32,311 bases of DNA from an uncultured Clostridia bacterium (lineage in GTDB: Bacteria > Bacillota > Clostridia > Christensenellales > Aristaeellaceae). The stretch spans positions 1 through 32,311 of the forward strand of contig CAMOYA010000014.1 of the NCBI GenBank assembly GCA_946629635.1, given 5' to 3'. Below, one piece after another: positions 1 through 7,935 of the stretch. A model generated the notes under the pieces. It saw nothing but the letters and a program-made list of their open reading frames with translations, was not told the DNA's origin and did no database searches. The stretch's first letter is position 1, and the number at the start of each line of letters is the position of its first letter. A program made the position numbers and the translations under genes.

Positions 1-298
1 TCGCCAGCCCCAGAATCAGCAGCTGATTTTCCCAGTTCAGCACGACTGTTCCAAGCCCCCAGAGGAAGAAGAAGCAGGCCGCGCCGTTGAACCACCATTT
101 GATCAGCAGCGCTTTCACCCAGTCCCTGAGCCTGATCTTCGGACCGGAGCGGTATTTCCGCAGTTCCGCTTCAGATACCTTCGGGCTGTTTTCCGGCGAT
201 GCGGTGACCAGGTCATCCACAGCCTTTGTGTTCAGCCTGTAGTATCCGGAAACATCCCGTTCCTTCTCGGGTTCCGCCTTCCGGCTTTTTCTGGCCAT
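1..298 (-). CDS. Membrane protein of unknown function, last visible gene of importer operon (3' end cut by window)
   Basis: I do not recognise this protein. About 99 residues are visible. The first 60 are hydrophilic and rich in Lys, Arg and Glu, starting MARKSRKAEPEKERD, so the N-terminus is probably cytoplasmic. Around residue 62 the chain becomes hydrophobic (WWFNGAACFFFLWGLG), followed by a second hydrophobic stretch (NQLLILGLA) that runs off the window, so at least two membrane helices are likely. The ATG at 298 lies 4 bp after the stop of the upstream gene, with a weak purine-rich site (GAGGA) before it, which points to translational coupling within the ABC importer operon. The function may relate to the importer, but that rests on position only. 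Confidence 0.7.
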   Translation of the reverse strand, partial: MARKSRKAEPEKERDVSGYYRLNTKAVDDLVTASPENSPKVSEAELRKYRSGPKIRLRDWVKALLIKWWFNGAACFFFLWGLGTVVLNWENQLLILGLA

Positions 299-302
299 GG
301 CA

Positions 303-866
303 TCAGGCGTCCTCGCCGGAAATGTCGATGGTTCCCATGTTCTCGTTGCCTTCAACCGCCACGCTGGTGTTGATATTCTTAATCAGCGGCCGGTAGACCG
401 GCAGCAGCGCCGTCAGCGCCGCGCCGATGATCAGCAGCACCGTATGCACCTTCAGCATGTTCTGGGCATGGGTGATATAGATATTCGCCCCGGTTGCGCT
501 GATGGGGTTATCCGCCCGCGTAATCGCCTCCGTGATCCGCTGTCCGTAGAAAATATCGCAGTAGATCACGATACCGGTCATGATGAACATCAGAACCAGC
601 ATCGGAATGTTGGTCTTCTTCCGGTGCGGGAATGCGTTCATGAAGCAGACCAGGCTCAGCATGCTCAGCAGCATCGTTGCAAATTCGGCCAGGCCCATGC
701 CGTTGCCGTAAATTTTGGCAGTCGTGTTGGAAATCTGGGTCAGATTCAGGCTGTAGTAGATGAACGCCACCGCCAGAACAACCATGGCAATCATATGAGG
801 TTTCCGCTTCAGGGACACCAGCCATTTACGCAGAAACTCCGGCTTTTTCGAAGGAGCATTTGCCAT
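303..866 (-). CDS. Small four-helix membrane protein of unknown function in ABC importer operon
   Basis: A 187-residue protein I cannot assign to a family. It has a basic N-terminus, then four predicted membrane helices near residues 23-45, 60-80, 88-105 and 138-158, with a basic loop (FPHRKKTN) between helices 2 and 3 and a longer, polar segment (GQRITEAITRADNPIS) between helices 3 and 4. The C-terminus ends in an acidic hydrophilic tail. The start has a clear GGAGGG site formed by the last codons of the upstream ATPase gene, with only 3 bp between stop and start. Topology resembles the two small membrane proteins encoded at 1950-2453 and 2450-3028. It may be an accessory subunit or regulator of the importer, which is inferred from its position next to the ATPase. 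Confidence 0.8.
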   Translation of the reverse strand: MANAPSKKPEFLRKWLVSLKRKPHMIAMVVLAVAFIYYSLNLTQISNTTAKIYGNGMGLAEFATMLLSMLSLVCFMNAFPHRKKTNIPMLVLMFIMTGIVIYCDIFYGQRITEAITRADNPISATGANIYITHAQNMLKVHTVLLIIGAALTALLPVYRPLIKNINTSVAVEGNENMGTIDISGEDA

Positions 867-869
867 TTT

Positions 870-1946
870 TTATTTTCCCTCCTTCCGGATCGCGTTCGTG
901 GTTTCCTTGTCAAAGAAGTGCTTCCGGCCGAACTTCATTCCGACCGAATCCCCGCTTCTGTATTCCGACCAGCCGCGCAGCTTGGCCACGATATGGCTGT
1001 TGTCGCCGACATAACCGTGCACCAGGGTGTTCATGCCCAGGTTCTCGTTGTTCGTCACCTTCACGGCCATGCTGCCGTCCGCGCTCACGTCCTCCGGCCG
1101 CACGCCCAGGGTGATCTGCTTGCCATAATAATCCTTGAGGGTGTCCTTTTCCTCGTCGGTCAGCTCCACCTCGAAGCCGTGGCCCTTCAGCTTTCCGTCC
1201 ACGAATCCCATATCGGAATAGAAATTCATGGGCGGCAGACCGATGAATCCGGCCACAAACAGATTATTCGGCCGGTCATACAGCTCCAGCGGCGTACCGA
1301 TCTGCTGGACATGTCCCATGCTCATGCAAACGATCCGGTCCGCCAGCGTCAGGGCTTCGGTCTGGTCATGCGTCACGTAGAGCATCGTCGCCTTCAGCCG
1401 TTTATGCAGCAGCAGAATCTCGCGCCGGGTGGCGCCGCGCAGCTTCGCGTCCAGGTTGGAAAGCGGTTCGTCGAACAGGAACACCTTCGGGTTCCGCACG
1501 ATGGAACGGCCCATGGCCACACGCTGCCGCTGACCGCCGGAAAGCTGGTTCGGCTTCTTGTTGAGCTGGCTGGTCAGCCCCAGAATCTCCGCAGCCGCCA
1601 GCACCTTCTTGTGGATCACGTTGGGATCCTCTTTGCGCAGCGTCAGGCTGAAGGCCATGTTTTCATAGATGGTCATATGGCCGTACAGCGCGTAGTTCTG
1701 GAACACCATGGCCATGTCCCGGTCCTTTGCCGGCGCCTGGGTGATATCCTTGCCGTCCAGGAGCAGATGCCCGTTGGAGATGTCCTCCAGGCCGGCCACC
1801 ATGCGCAGCGTCGTGCTCTTGCCGCAGCCGGAGGGGCCGACCAGCACGATCAGCTCGCCGTCGCTGACATCCATATTGAAGTCGAAAACGGCCTGCACTT
1901 TGTTGTCATAAATCTTATCGAGGTGCTGCAGTTTCAGTTCCGCCAT
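870..1946 (-). CDS. Sugar ABC importer ATP-binding protein (CUT1, MsmK/UgpC/MalK type)
   Basis: This 358-residue protein is the ATPase that powers a carbohydrate importer from the cytoplasmic face. All nucleotide-binding motifs are present: Walker A GPSGCGKST (37-45), Q-loop Q83, signature LSGGQ (135-139), Walker B VFLFDE (155-160) and the H-loop histidine H193. A C-terminal TOBE-like regulatory region follows from about residue 280, and the total length is normal for MalK-type ATPases. The gene sits within the operon of the permeases and binding protein rather than being a stand-alone shared ATPase, as is frequent in Firmicutes. It may still also serve the second importer at 17162-20463, which has no ATPase of its own. 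The ATG at 1946 is 3 bp after the preceding stop. Confidence 0.96.
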   Translation of the reverse strand: MAELKLQHLDKIYDNKVQAVFDFNMDVSDGELIVLVGPSGCGKSTTLRMVAGLEDISNGHLLLDGKDITQAPAKDRDMAMVFQNYALYGHMTIYENMAFSLTLRKEDPNVIHKKVLAAAEILGLTSQLNKKPNQLSGGQRQRVAMGRSIVRNPKVFLFDEPLSNLDAKLRGATRREILLLHKRLKATMLYVTHDQTEALTLADRIVCMSMGHVQQIGTPLELYDRPNNLFVAGFIGLPPMNFYSDMGFVDGKLKGHGFEVELTDEEKDTLKDYYGKQITLGVRPEDVSADGSMAVKVTNNENLGMNTLVHGYVGDNSHIVAKLRGWSEYRSGDSVGMKFGRKHFFDKETTNAIRKEGK

Positions 1947-1949
1947 TGC

Positions 1950-2453
1950 TTATGCAGCCTCCTTCCCTTTTTCCAGGCTGGCCAGATGGCTGCTCAGCGC
2001 ACGGGATTTCTGTTGATTGATGAACGCTGCGGCGATCAGGCAGACCGCGCTGCCGACCAGATAGATAATGACCCGGATAAACTGGGCGTTCCCCATCACG
2101 ATGGTTTCAGCGCCGTTCACGGTGGTCACGGCGGAGTGCGCCTGCATCGGGATCAGGAAGATCCGGACGATCTGGAGCGCGCCGAGTCCGTACAGCAGCC
2201 AGGAGAAACCGGCCTGATAGTTCTTCACGCCCTCGGACGCCAGAAACGCCATCAGCATGAACAGCAGATTGTAGACGATGGAACCGCCCACCAGGATCTG
2301 GTAATACCAGGTTCCCACGTCAGATTTATATATCGAAACGAAATACAGAACATTCAGCAGAATGGCCAGGTAGCACAGCCTGGATGAAGCCGTGTTCTTG
2401 ATGTAGCGCATCCGGTCCAGCTTGATCAAACGATCGTCCATCGCCTGCGTCAT
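1950..2453 (-). CDS. Small four-helix membrane protein of unknown function in ABC importer operon
   Basis: A 167-residue protein of no recognised family. It starts with a charged cytoplasmic-looking segment, then has hydrophobic stretches near residues 26-42, 50-68, 78-98 and 126-148, consistent with four membrane helices, and ends with a charged tail. A longer reading frame upstream is open to 2744, but it overlaps the previous gene completely. I chose the ATG at 2453 because a GGGAAAGGGGGCGG purine run lies just upstream and because it forms an ATGA overlap (2450-2453) with the stop of the preceding gene, a classic coupling arrangement. It precedes the ATPase gene by 3 bp. The role is unknown; operon position links it to the importer. 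Confidence 0.8.
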   Translation of the reverse strand: MTQAMDDRLIKLDRMRYIKNTASSRLCYLAILLNVLYFVSIYKSDVGTWYYQILVGGSIVYNLLFMLMAFLASEGVKNYQAGFSWLLYGLGALQIVRIFLIPMQAHSAVTTVNGAETIVMGNAQFIRVIIYLVGSAVCLIAAAFINQQKSRALSSHLASLEKGKEAA

Positions 2454-3028
2454 GCCACCGCCCCCTTTCCCTGAGCGATCAGGGCTTGTTCGTCTTTCAT
2501 GAGTTTGCATTTCCAAATGGTGTTTGCGATCAGCAGCACCGTTCCGATCAGGAGCAGCCCGAAGATCACATAATGAATGTCGAACCAGAAGGTCGACTCC
2601 GTATACAGGGTTTTTCTTTTGACCGCATGATCCGCCAGCGCGGCGAAATCGATGGTCAGCCACTGGGCCTTGAACGCTTCGATCTGACCGTGGGCCCAGA
2701 CGATCAGCGCGATGCTGGCAATCGAGAAGATCCCGATGGCGCAATAGTTACCAATGTAATATCTCCGCCGGCTTGCGGTGTTCGTCACGAACAGAAGCGC
2801 GGAGAGCAGGATCATTCCGATGGACGCATACAGGAAGCTTTTGTTAAAGCCCTGCATGTCCATATAGACCTCCGCTCCTTCGATGCTGGATTTTCCGCGC
2901 CGATAGGTGCTGTACAGGGAATCATAGAGGTCTGTCATGATCCCCAGCGAATAGATGAAGATAACCGCGCTGATGATCAGAAGCGCCAGGCAGATGATCC
3001 TTTGTAGTTTCACTTGCTTTTTATACAT
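2450..3028 (-). CDS. Small four-helix membrane protein of unknown function in ABC importer operon
   Basis: A 192-residue membrane protein that I cannot assign. Predicted helices lie near residues 9-30, 65-85, 97-118 and 146-167. A polar loop of about 35 residues separates helices 1 and 2, and another of about 30 separates helices 3 and 4. The start at 3028 (MYKKQ) is preferred over a GTG at 3040 because GTGAGG just upstream acts as its ribosome binding site and would be part of the coding region otherwise. It follows the binding-protein gene across a strong hairpin (3066-3105), so it is probably expressed at a lower level than the binding protein. The stop overlaps the next gene by 4 bp. Confidence 0.8.
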   Translation of the reverse strand: MYKKQVKLQRIICLALLIISAVIFIYSLGIMTDLYDSLYSTYRRGKSSIEGAEVYMDMQGFNKSFLYASIGMILLSALLFVTNTASRRRYYIGNYCAIGIFSIASIALIVWAHGQIEAFKAQWLTIDFAALADHAVKRKTLYTESTFWFDIHYVIFGLLLIGTVLLIANTIWKCKLMKDEQALIAQGKGAVA

Positions 3029-3065
3029 GATAGACCTCACTCCCGTTTGTGTGCTTTGGGGAAAA

Positions 3066-3105
3066 CTCCGGGCGGGAGCGGGAGGTGTTCCCTTCCCGCC
3101 CGGAG
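3066..3105 (-). terminator. Hairpin after the solute-binding-protein gene (attenuator or mRNA stabiliser)
   Basis: A perfect 12-bp inverted repeat (CTCCGGGCGGGA and its complement) with a 16-nt loop lies 15 bp downstream of the binding-protein stop codon. On the transcribed minus strand it is followed by only TTTT and then CCCC, so it is a weak or partial terminator. Such hairpins commonly keep binding-protein transcript levels above those of downstream importer genes. A second importer operon in this window has the same arrangement at 18604-18636. Confidence 0.7.
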
Positions 3106-3120
3106 ACTGTTATGGATTGA

Positions 3121-5187
3121 TTACTGAACGCTGGAGGTGTAGTAGTCCAGCAGGTCTTCCCACGCCATTTCCTTGATGTCCAGATACTGGGCGCCGCCCA
3201 TGGTATCCGCCACATAGTTGGCAGCATCCGCCGGAGAGGTCATTCCCTCGAGGGTGAAGCCCTTGGCGATGATGTCGACCAGCGCGTTCTGGCTGTCCTT
3301 GGCGGTTCCGAACTTCTCGGTCAGGTCAGTCAGGTTGCCCAGCGCCTGGTTGTCTTCCTTGGTGGTCGGCAGAACGGTGGGCACGGAGGTGTACCACGGG
3401 AGTTCCGCGATCGCCAGTTCGGGATGATGGATCGTTCCCAGCGCGATGGCCGTGGAGATCTTGCCGGCGCCTTCCTTGCCGACTTCGTGCGTGCACTGAT
3501 ACTCGAACGCCTGGCTCTTCATGAAGCTCAGCGTGGAGCCCAGGTACTGACGGGCGTAGTTGGTGTAGTTGCCGCTGGCCTTCTCCCACAGTTCAGCATA
3601 GGTCGCATCCGCGATCACGGGCATTTCCTTGCCGTTGAACATGAAGGTTTCGCCTTCCTTGCGGAACGCTTCGGGACCATAGCTCATCATGATGGTGCCT
3701 TCTTCGGAGTAGGCATAGTCGATCAGGGCGAGCGCAGCGTTCAGCTTGTTGGTGTCGCTGCCGACGCCGGCCTTGGAGATTCCCCAGCCGTCGGTCTTCA
3801 CGGAACGCCAGCTCTCGGTGAACCGCATGTAGACGCCGTCGTCAGAGGTGCCGTCATACCAATGGGCCACGGGAACCATAACCGCCATGTACTTTTCACC
3901 GGCCGCATTGTCCAGCTTGGTCTTGTTGTAAACGGTCTGGGTCTGGTTGTAGTCATAGTGCATGAAGCCCAGGTCGTTCTCCAGATAGTTTTCAGTCTTG
4001 ACTTCCTCGCCATTGATGAAAGCGGTGGAGATCAGGCCCTCCTGAACCAGCGCATTCATCCGGCCCAGGGCTTCATAGGTCGCTTCTTCCTGGCGGGCAT
4101 CATGCAGCATGTTGTCAGCGCCGATGTACAGGTAATCCTGACGGGATTCGAGGCCGCGCACGCCGAACAGGGTGCCGGCAAAGCGGAACATATCCGCGCG
4201 GCGGGAGGTGTTGTTTTCCTCGCGGCTGAACAGGCCTTCGATCTTGTCGGTGCCGTTCAGGGTCTGGGGATTCGCAACGACGCAGCGCAGCAGAGCGACC
4301 AGCTCATCCGCATCCCACGCAGCATTCTGTCCCATGTACAGGTTGCTGCGGGCGGTGCCATAGTATCCGTTGTAGGTCTTGTCGATGTATTCGCGCAGCA
4401 TGTTGACCGCGGCGACGCCGTTCAGCGGCGCTTCATTCATCTTCGCGATGATGTTGCCGAACGCATCGTAGTCCTTGGTCACGGTTTCCACCGCGGTGCC
4501 TTCCAGGTTGGGGGTTTCGATCTCAACCTTGCCGCTGGTGGGCATGTAGGGCGTATAAACGGCAGCGCTCAGATCCTTGCAGGCATCGGCGGTGAATTCG
4601 CCTTCGCCGTCCAGCAGCTTCTGGATCCAGTCCACGCGCATCAGGGGCATCTTTTCGATGTCGTTCACGCCGTCGAAATAGGGGCTGAAGTAGATCGCGC
4701 CGTTCTCCACGTTACCGGTGATGGACAGCTTGACGATGGGGTTGGCATCCAGATAGGCCTTGAAGTTGGGCATCTGATCCAGATATTCGCCGATGTTGAC
4801 CAGCAGGCCGGCTTCACCGTTCTCGCTCAGCACAGCAGCGGTACCGCTCAGCATGTCCACCTGATCCAGCTGCTCTTTCCAGTACTCAAATTCCTTGGCG
4901 GCACTGTTGCCCTGATATTTGTCCTCGATGGTGATGCCCAGGAGTTCCTGAACCGCCACCCAGGTGGGCTTGAAGTCGCCGGAATTGTAGGTCTTGCCGT
5001 CGGCCAGGGTCACGCCATCCTTGGCGACTTCCGGGTCGAACCGCAGACCGGTCTTGGAGTTGTTGTAGCCGACTGCCATGCGCAGCACGGTTCCCTTTTC
5101 ATAGGGCAGGGAGCTTTCGGCGGAGACCAGGCTGACCATGGAAAGCAGCATGGCCAGCGCCAAAACCAGGGAAATGATTTTCTTCAT
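3121..5187 (-). CDS. Extracellular solute-binding protein of CUT1 sugar ABC importer (large LipO/YtcQ-like type)
   Basis: A 688-residue exported binding protein that would deliver an oligosaccharide to the permeases encoded just upstream. Residues 1-23 are a signal peptide ending VSA, with no lipobox cysteine, so signal peptidase I cleavage is expected and surface retention is unexplained. The size is well above the 400-450 residues of simple sugar-binding proteins and fits the large binding proteins paired with LplB/LplC-like permeases, several of which handle pectic or other oligosaccharides. The middle is rich in aromatic residues, as expected for sugar stacking. The start has a GGAGG site 11 bp upstream. 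Neighbouring GH28, KduI and KduD genes suggest a galacturonate-containing ligand, but this is inference. Confidence 0.92.
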   Translation of the reverse strand: MKKIISLVLALAMLLSMVSLVSAESSLPYEKGTVLRMAVGYNNSKTGLRFDPEVAKDGVTLADGKTYNSGDFKPTWVAVQELLGITIEDKYQGNSAAKEFEYWKEQLDQVDMLSGTAAVLSENGEAGLLVNIGEYLDQMPNFKAYLDANPIVKLSITGNVENGAIYFSPYFDGVNDIEKMPLMRVDWIQKLLDGEGEFTADACKDLSAAVYTPYMPTSGKVEIETPNLEGTAVETVTKDYDAFGNIIAKMNEAPLNGVAAVNMLREYIDKTYNGYYGTARSNLYMGQNAAWDADELVALLRCVVANPQTLNGTDKIEGLFSREENNTSRRADMFRFAGTLFGVRGLESRQDYLYIGADNMLHDARQEEATYEALGRMNALVQEGLISTAFINGEEVKTENYLENDLGFMHYDYNQTQTVYNKTKLDNAAGEKYMAVMVPVAHWYDGTSDDGVYMRFTESWRSVKTDGWGISKAGVGSDTNKLNAALALIDYAYSEEGTIMMSYGPEAFRKEGETFMFNGKEMPVIADATYAELWEKASGNYTNYARQYLGSTLSFMKSQAFEYQCTHEVGKEGAGKISTAIALGTIHHPELAIAELPWYTSVPTVLPTTKEDNQALGNLTDLTEKFGTAKDSQNALVDIIAKGFTLEGMTSPADAANYVADTMGGAQYLDIKEMAWEDLLDYYTSSVQ

Positions 5188-5243
5188 TGTGGGGTTTTCC
5201 TCCTTTTATTTTTTTGCAGGGCCGCGCCCCGCGGGATAGCGTT

Positions 5244-6134
5244 TTATTCCTTCACGCCGCCGGCATTTGCGCCCTTGGCGAAGTACTTCTGAATAAACGG
5301 ATAGATGATCAGGATCGGAATAATCGAACATACGATCAGCGCGTAGATCATGGAGTCCGGCGCGTATACCCTGTTCCAGCCGGTCATCTGATCCGGGTCG
5401 GTGTACATTTCCAGCTGCAGACGGATGAACACCTGCAGGGGATGCTCGTTCTGGTTGCTGATCATCTGCCGCGCCCAGAAATAACCGTTCCAGCGGCTGA
5501 TGGCGAAGAACAGCGCCACCGTGGCAATCGTGCTCTTGCTCATCGGAATGTAAACCTTGCTCAGTACCTGGAATTCGGAAGCGCCGTCCACAATGGCGGC
5601 CTCTTCGATTTCGCTCGGCACGTTTTCAAAGGCGTTCCGCAGCAGGATGATGTTCATCGCCGCCATACCCATGGCGATGACCACCAGCCATTTGTCATCC
5701 ATAATGCCGATGGACTGGAACACCTTCTGGGTATCCAGGTAGTTCAGGTACTGCGGGATAATACCGGCGCTGAACCACATGGTGAACACCAGAAAGAAGT
5801 TGAACGTTTTCCGGAACAGCAGCCGCTTCTTGCTCAGGGCATAGGCGCCGAGAATGGAGATTCCCAGAGCCCAGATCGTGCCGTACAGCGTCAGGAACAG
5901 CGTGTTGCTGTAGGAGTTCCAGAACATGTTGTTCTGAAACATCGAGGAAAACGCTTCAAACTGGATATCCTTCGGGAACAGGATCACTTCGCTGTATTCC
6001 ACGGCATGCGCGCCGGAAATGGACGCGGACACCGCGTATACGAAGGGATACAGGCACAGCAGCGCGAATACCGTCAGCAGCACGTAGCTGAGAACTTTGA
6101 AGATCAGTTCGGAGATCTCGAGTTTTCTTTTCAT
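5244..6134 (-). CDS. Sugar ABC importer permease, LplC/MalG-like
   Basis: A 296-residue inner-membrane permease with six predicted helices, the usual size for the MalG side of CUT1 importers. The cytoplasmic EAA loop that docks to the ATPase is clear: EIEEAAIVDGAS followed by PMSKSTIA, near residues 183-208. The C-terminus ends in FAKGANAGGVKE, a tail typical of LplC/YtcP-like permeases (KGxxxGxVKG-like). The ATG at 6134 has GGGAGAGG upstream. It is 16 bp after the partner permease and 56 bp before the binding-protein gene. The reaction is ATP-driven import of the ligand captured by the binding protein. Confidence 0.95.
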   Translation of the reverse strand: MKRKLEISELIFKVLSYVLLTVFALLCLYPFVYAVSASISGAHAVEYSEVILFPKDIQFEAFSSMFQNNMFWNSYSNTLFLTLYGTIWALGISILGAYALSKKRLLFRKTFNFFLVFTMWFSAGIIPQYLNYLDTQKVFQSIGIMDDKWLVVIAMGMAAMNIILLRNAFENVPSEIEEAAIVDGASEFQVLSKVYIPMSKSTIATVALFFAISRWNGYFWARQMISNQNEHPLQVFIRLQLEMYTDPDQMTGWNRVYAPDSMIYALIVCSIIPILIIYPFIQKYFAKGANAGGVKE

Positions 6135-6150
6135 GCGAACCTCTCCCTTC

Positions 6151-7206
6151 TCAGTAGAGCGATGTGTTGGCTGCCTTGCGGGCGATGGTGTTGGCGCCGA
6201 TCACCAGCAGCATGCCGACCACGTTGTTCATCATTTCCGCCGCGCTGGCGATTCCCGTGCCCGCGCCGCCGCCCAGGCCGGTCCGATAGGCCAGGGTGGA
6301 AATCACGTCCGCCGTCACATAGGTCTTGGTGTTGTACAGCAGCAATACCTTTTCATAGCCGATGTTCAGCAGGGAACCGATCCGGGTGATCAGCATGATC
6401 ACAATCGTGGACAGGATGCTGGGCAGCACCACATATCTCATCTGCGCCCACTTGCCGGCGCCGTCAATCTGCGCGGCCTCATAGCTCGTCGGCGAAATGG
6501 AAATGATCGCAGCGAAGAATACGATACTTCCGTATCCGGCTTCCTCCCAGATACCGCTGATCTGATAAATCGCGCGGAAATAATCCGGATTATTCAGAAG
6601 GCCTGCGTTGCCGACCTCCTTCGAGATCAGCCCCAGTCCGCTCAGCGCCTGGCTCACAATACCCATCTGACCGATGATGGAACCCTGCTTGACCAGCATG
6701 GTCACCAGGGAGGTCATGACGACCGTGGACATGAACTTCGGAAGATAGGTCATGACCTGCAGCGCGCTGCGAACCGCATTGGAACGGACTTCATTGAAGA
6801 ACAGCGCCAGGATGATCGGCATCGGGAAACCGAAGCACAGACCATAGAAGCTCAGCAGGAAGGTGTTCCGCATGGCCATCCAGAAGTTCTGGCTCAGGCT
6901 GTCGCCTCCGACCAGCAGCCGCTTGAAGTAGCTGAATCCGGAGAACAGCTGGTCATTCACGGGAACGACCGCGTCGGTCACCTTGAAGCAGCCGAGCAGC
7001 TCATACATCGGAAAATACCGCCAGAACAGGAAGACCAGCAGCATCGGCACGAGCATGACGTAAAGACGCCAGTCCTTTACAATGGTGCGGCCAACGTTCA
7101 GCCAGTAATGCTTCTCCACGTCATCCCGAACGACCTGTTCCGGGTTTTCATGATAGGTGCCGCTGACCGGATCCAGAACCAGATAATCCGCCGCTCTCCC
7201 TTTCAT
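6151..7206 (-). CDS. Sugar ABC importer permease, LplB/MalF-like
   Basis: A 351-residue permease with a 45-residue hydrophilic N-terminal extension before the first helix and about six membrane helices after it. The EAA loop reads SYEAAQIDGAGKWAQMRYVVLP (shortened here to SYEAAQIDGAG) in the C-terminal third. The C-terminus (ARKAANTSLY) matches the usual ending of LplB-like permeases. The ATG at 7206 overlaps the stop of the upstream gene in an ATGA arrangement (7203-7206) and has a GAAGGAGG site. It forms the heterodimeric channel with the permease at 5244-6134. The extended charged N-terminus is somewhat longer than usual in this family. Confidence 0.94.
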   Translation of the reverse strand: MKGRAADYLVLDPVSGTYHENPEQVVRDDVEKHYWLNVGRTIVKDWRLYVMLVPMLLVFLFWRYFPMYELLGCFKVTDAVVPVNDQLFSGFSYFKRLLVGGDSLSQNFWMAMRNTFLLSFYGLCFGFPMPIILALFFNEVRSNAVRSALQVMTYLPKFMSTVVMTSLVTMLVKQGSIIGQMGIVSQALSGLGLISKEVGNAGLLNNPDYFRAIYQISGIWEEAGYGSIVFFAAIISISPTSYEAAQIDGAGKWAQMRYVVLPSILSTIVIMLITRIGSLLNIGYEKVLLLYNTKTYVTADVISTLAYRTGLGGGAGTGIASAAEMMNNVVGMLLVIGANTIARKAANTSLY

Positions 7207-7793
7207 TGAAATCCTCCTTCTTTCTCGCGCTGCTCACTCAGCCGCTTCAGATAATGTCTCTGATCCTCCAGCATGCCGTCCAGCCGGGCGACGATCCAGA
7301 GAATCACCAGGGTAAAGATGTAACTGATGACATCCGTGGTAATGAAACCCAGGGCTACCGCAGGGCTCGCTCCGAAGAGGAGGGAGATCAGCCCCCGCCC
7401 GACCTGCATGCCCAGCAGAACGAGCGCCCCGTACAGGAAATTGACCAGCACGTTCTCCTTCAGCTTCCGCCAGCCCCACTTCTTCAGCAGGGGGAGTACC
7501 GCCAGCCCGGCCAGATTGCCGACCCCGTAGATCACGTACTGATTCAGGCCGCCCCGCGATGTCAGCACGAAGACGATCCCGCCCAGTACCGCATGAATCC
7601 CCGCCCAGGGTCCCCACCGGACCATCACGATCGCCGTGATGGCCGACACGGCGGAAACCGTCCATGCCTCCTTGGGAAACCACTGCGTCGCCGCCCGGAC
7701 GATCACCGTTTCAAACACCATGAGGATCAGCGCGAACAGGGACAGATCGATTGCCCGGTATTTTTCCGTTGTCATTTGCCCCTGCACACGCAT
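7203..7793 (-). CDS. Membrane protein resembling an ECF-transporter S component, first gene of the importer operon
   Basis: A 196-residue hydrophobic protein with five or six predicted helices. The first helix starts after residue 13, a segment WGPWAGIHAVLGGIVF lies near residue 60, and NQYVIYGVGNLAGL follows near residue 85. Length, helix number and the glycine-rich middle resemble the substrate-specific S components of energy-coupling-factor transporters, but I see no decisive signature. The last 30 residues are charged and probably cytoplasmic. The ATG at 7793 has GGAGGAG just upstream with a short 3-nt spacing; an ATG at 7775 with AGGGG is an alternative. It is the first gene after the promoter at 7836-7864 and overlaps the permease gene by 4 bp, so it belongs to the importer operon. 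Finding such a protein beside CUT1 permeases is odd. Confidence 0.6.
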   Translation of the reverse strand: MRVQGQMTTEKYRAIDLSLFALILMVFETVIVRAATQWFPKEAWTVSAVSAITAIVMVRWGPWAGIHAVLGGIVFVLTSRGGLNQYVIYGVGNLAGLAVLPLLKKWGWRKLKENVLVNFLYGALVLLGMQVGRGLISLLFGASPAVALGFITTDVISYIFTLVILWIVARLDGMLEDQRHYLKRLSEQREKEGGFQ

Positions 7794-7835
7794 TCTCCTC
7801 CGGCATTTGGCCTTTTTGTCCTGAATTTCTCAATT

Positions 7836-7864
7836 ATTATACATGTTTCTTTCGCCATTCGTAA
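7836..7864 (-). promoter_or_regulatory. Sigma-A-like promoter of the region 1 importer operon
   Basis: On the minus strand a TTACGA element (7859-7864) is spaced 17 bp from a perfect TATAAT (7836-7841). It lies about 40 bp upstream of the start at 7793 and after the stop of kduD (7936). The -35 element is weak, so an activator or a relief-of-repression mechanism is possible. No obvious palindromic operator was found near it. Confidence 0.65.
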
Positions 7865-7935
7865 AGGGGAAATTTCCAGCATTTACTGATTTCAGTTCAA
7901 AAAGTTCCCATGCGGGCATACATATTGCCTGATTC

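Noticed and set aside
297-2387. A very long plus-strand open frame (about 696 codons) opposite the importer operon
   Set aside because: It is the antisense of the well-supported ATPase and membrane-protein genes, contains His/Gln/Arg-rich low-information sequence, and has no ribosome binding site. It is a by-product of GC-rich third codon positions.
3424-5292. A long plus-strand open frame opposite the first binding-protein gene
   Set aside because: Antisense shadow of a gene with signal peptide and family match; no ribosome site and no recognisable domain.
7870-7935. A terminator for kduD in the gap before the importer operon
   Set aside because: Only a CCC-GCAT-GGG mini-stem before a TTTTT run is visible; too weak to call. 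Read-through into the importer operon is possible.
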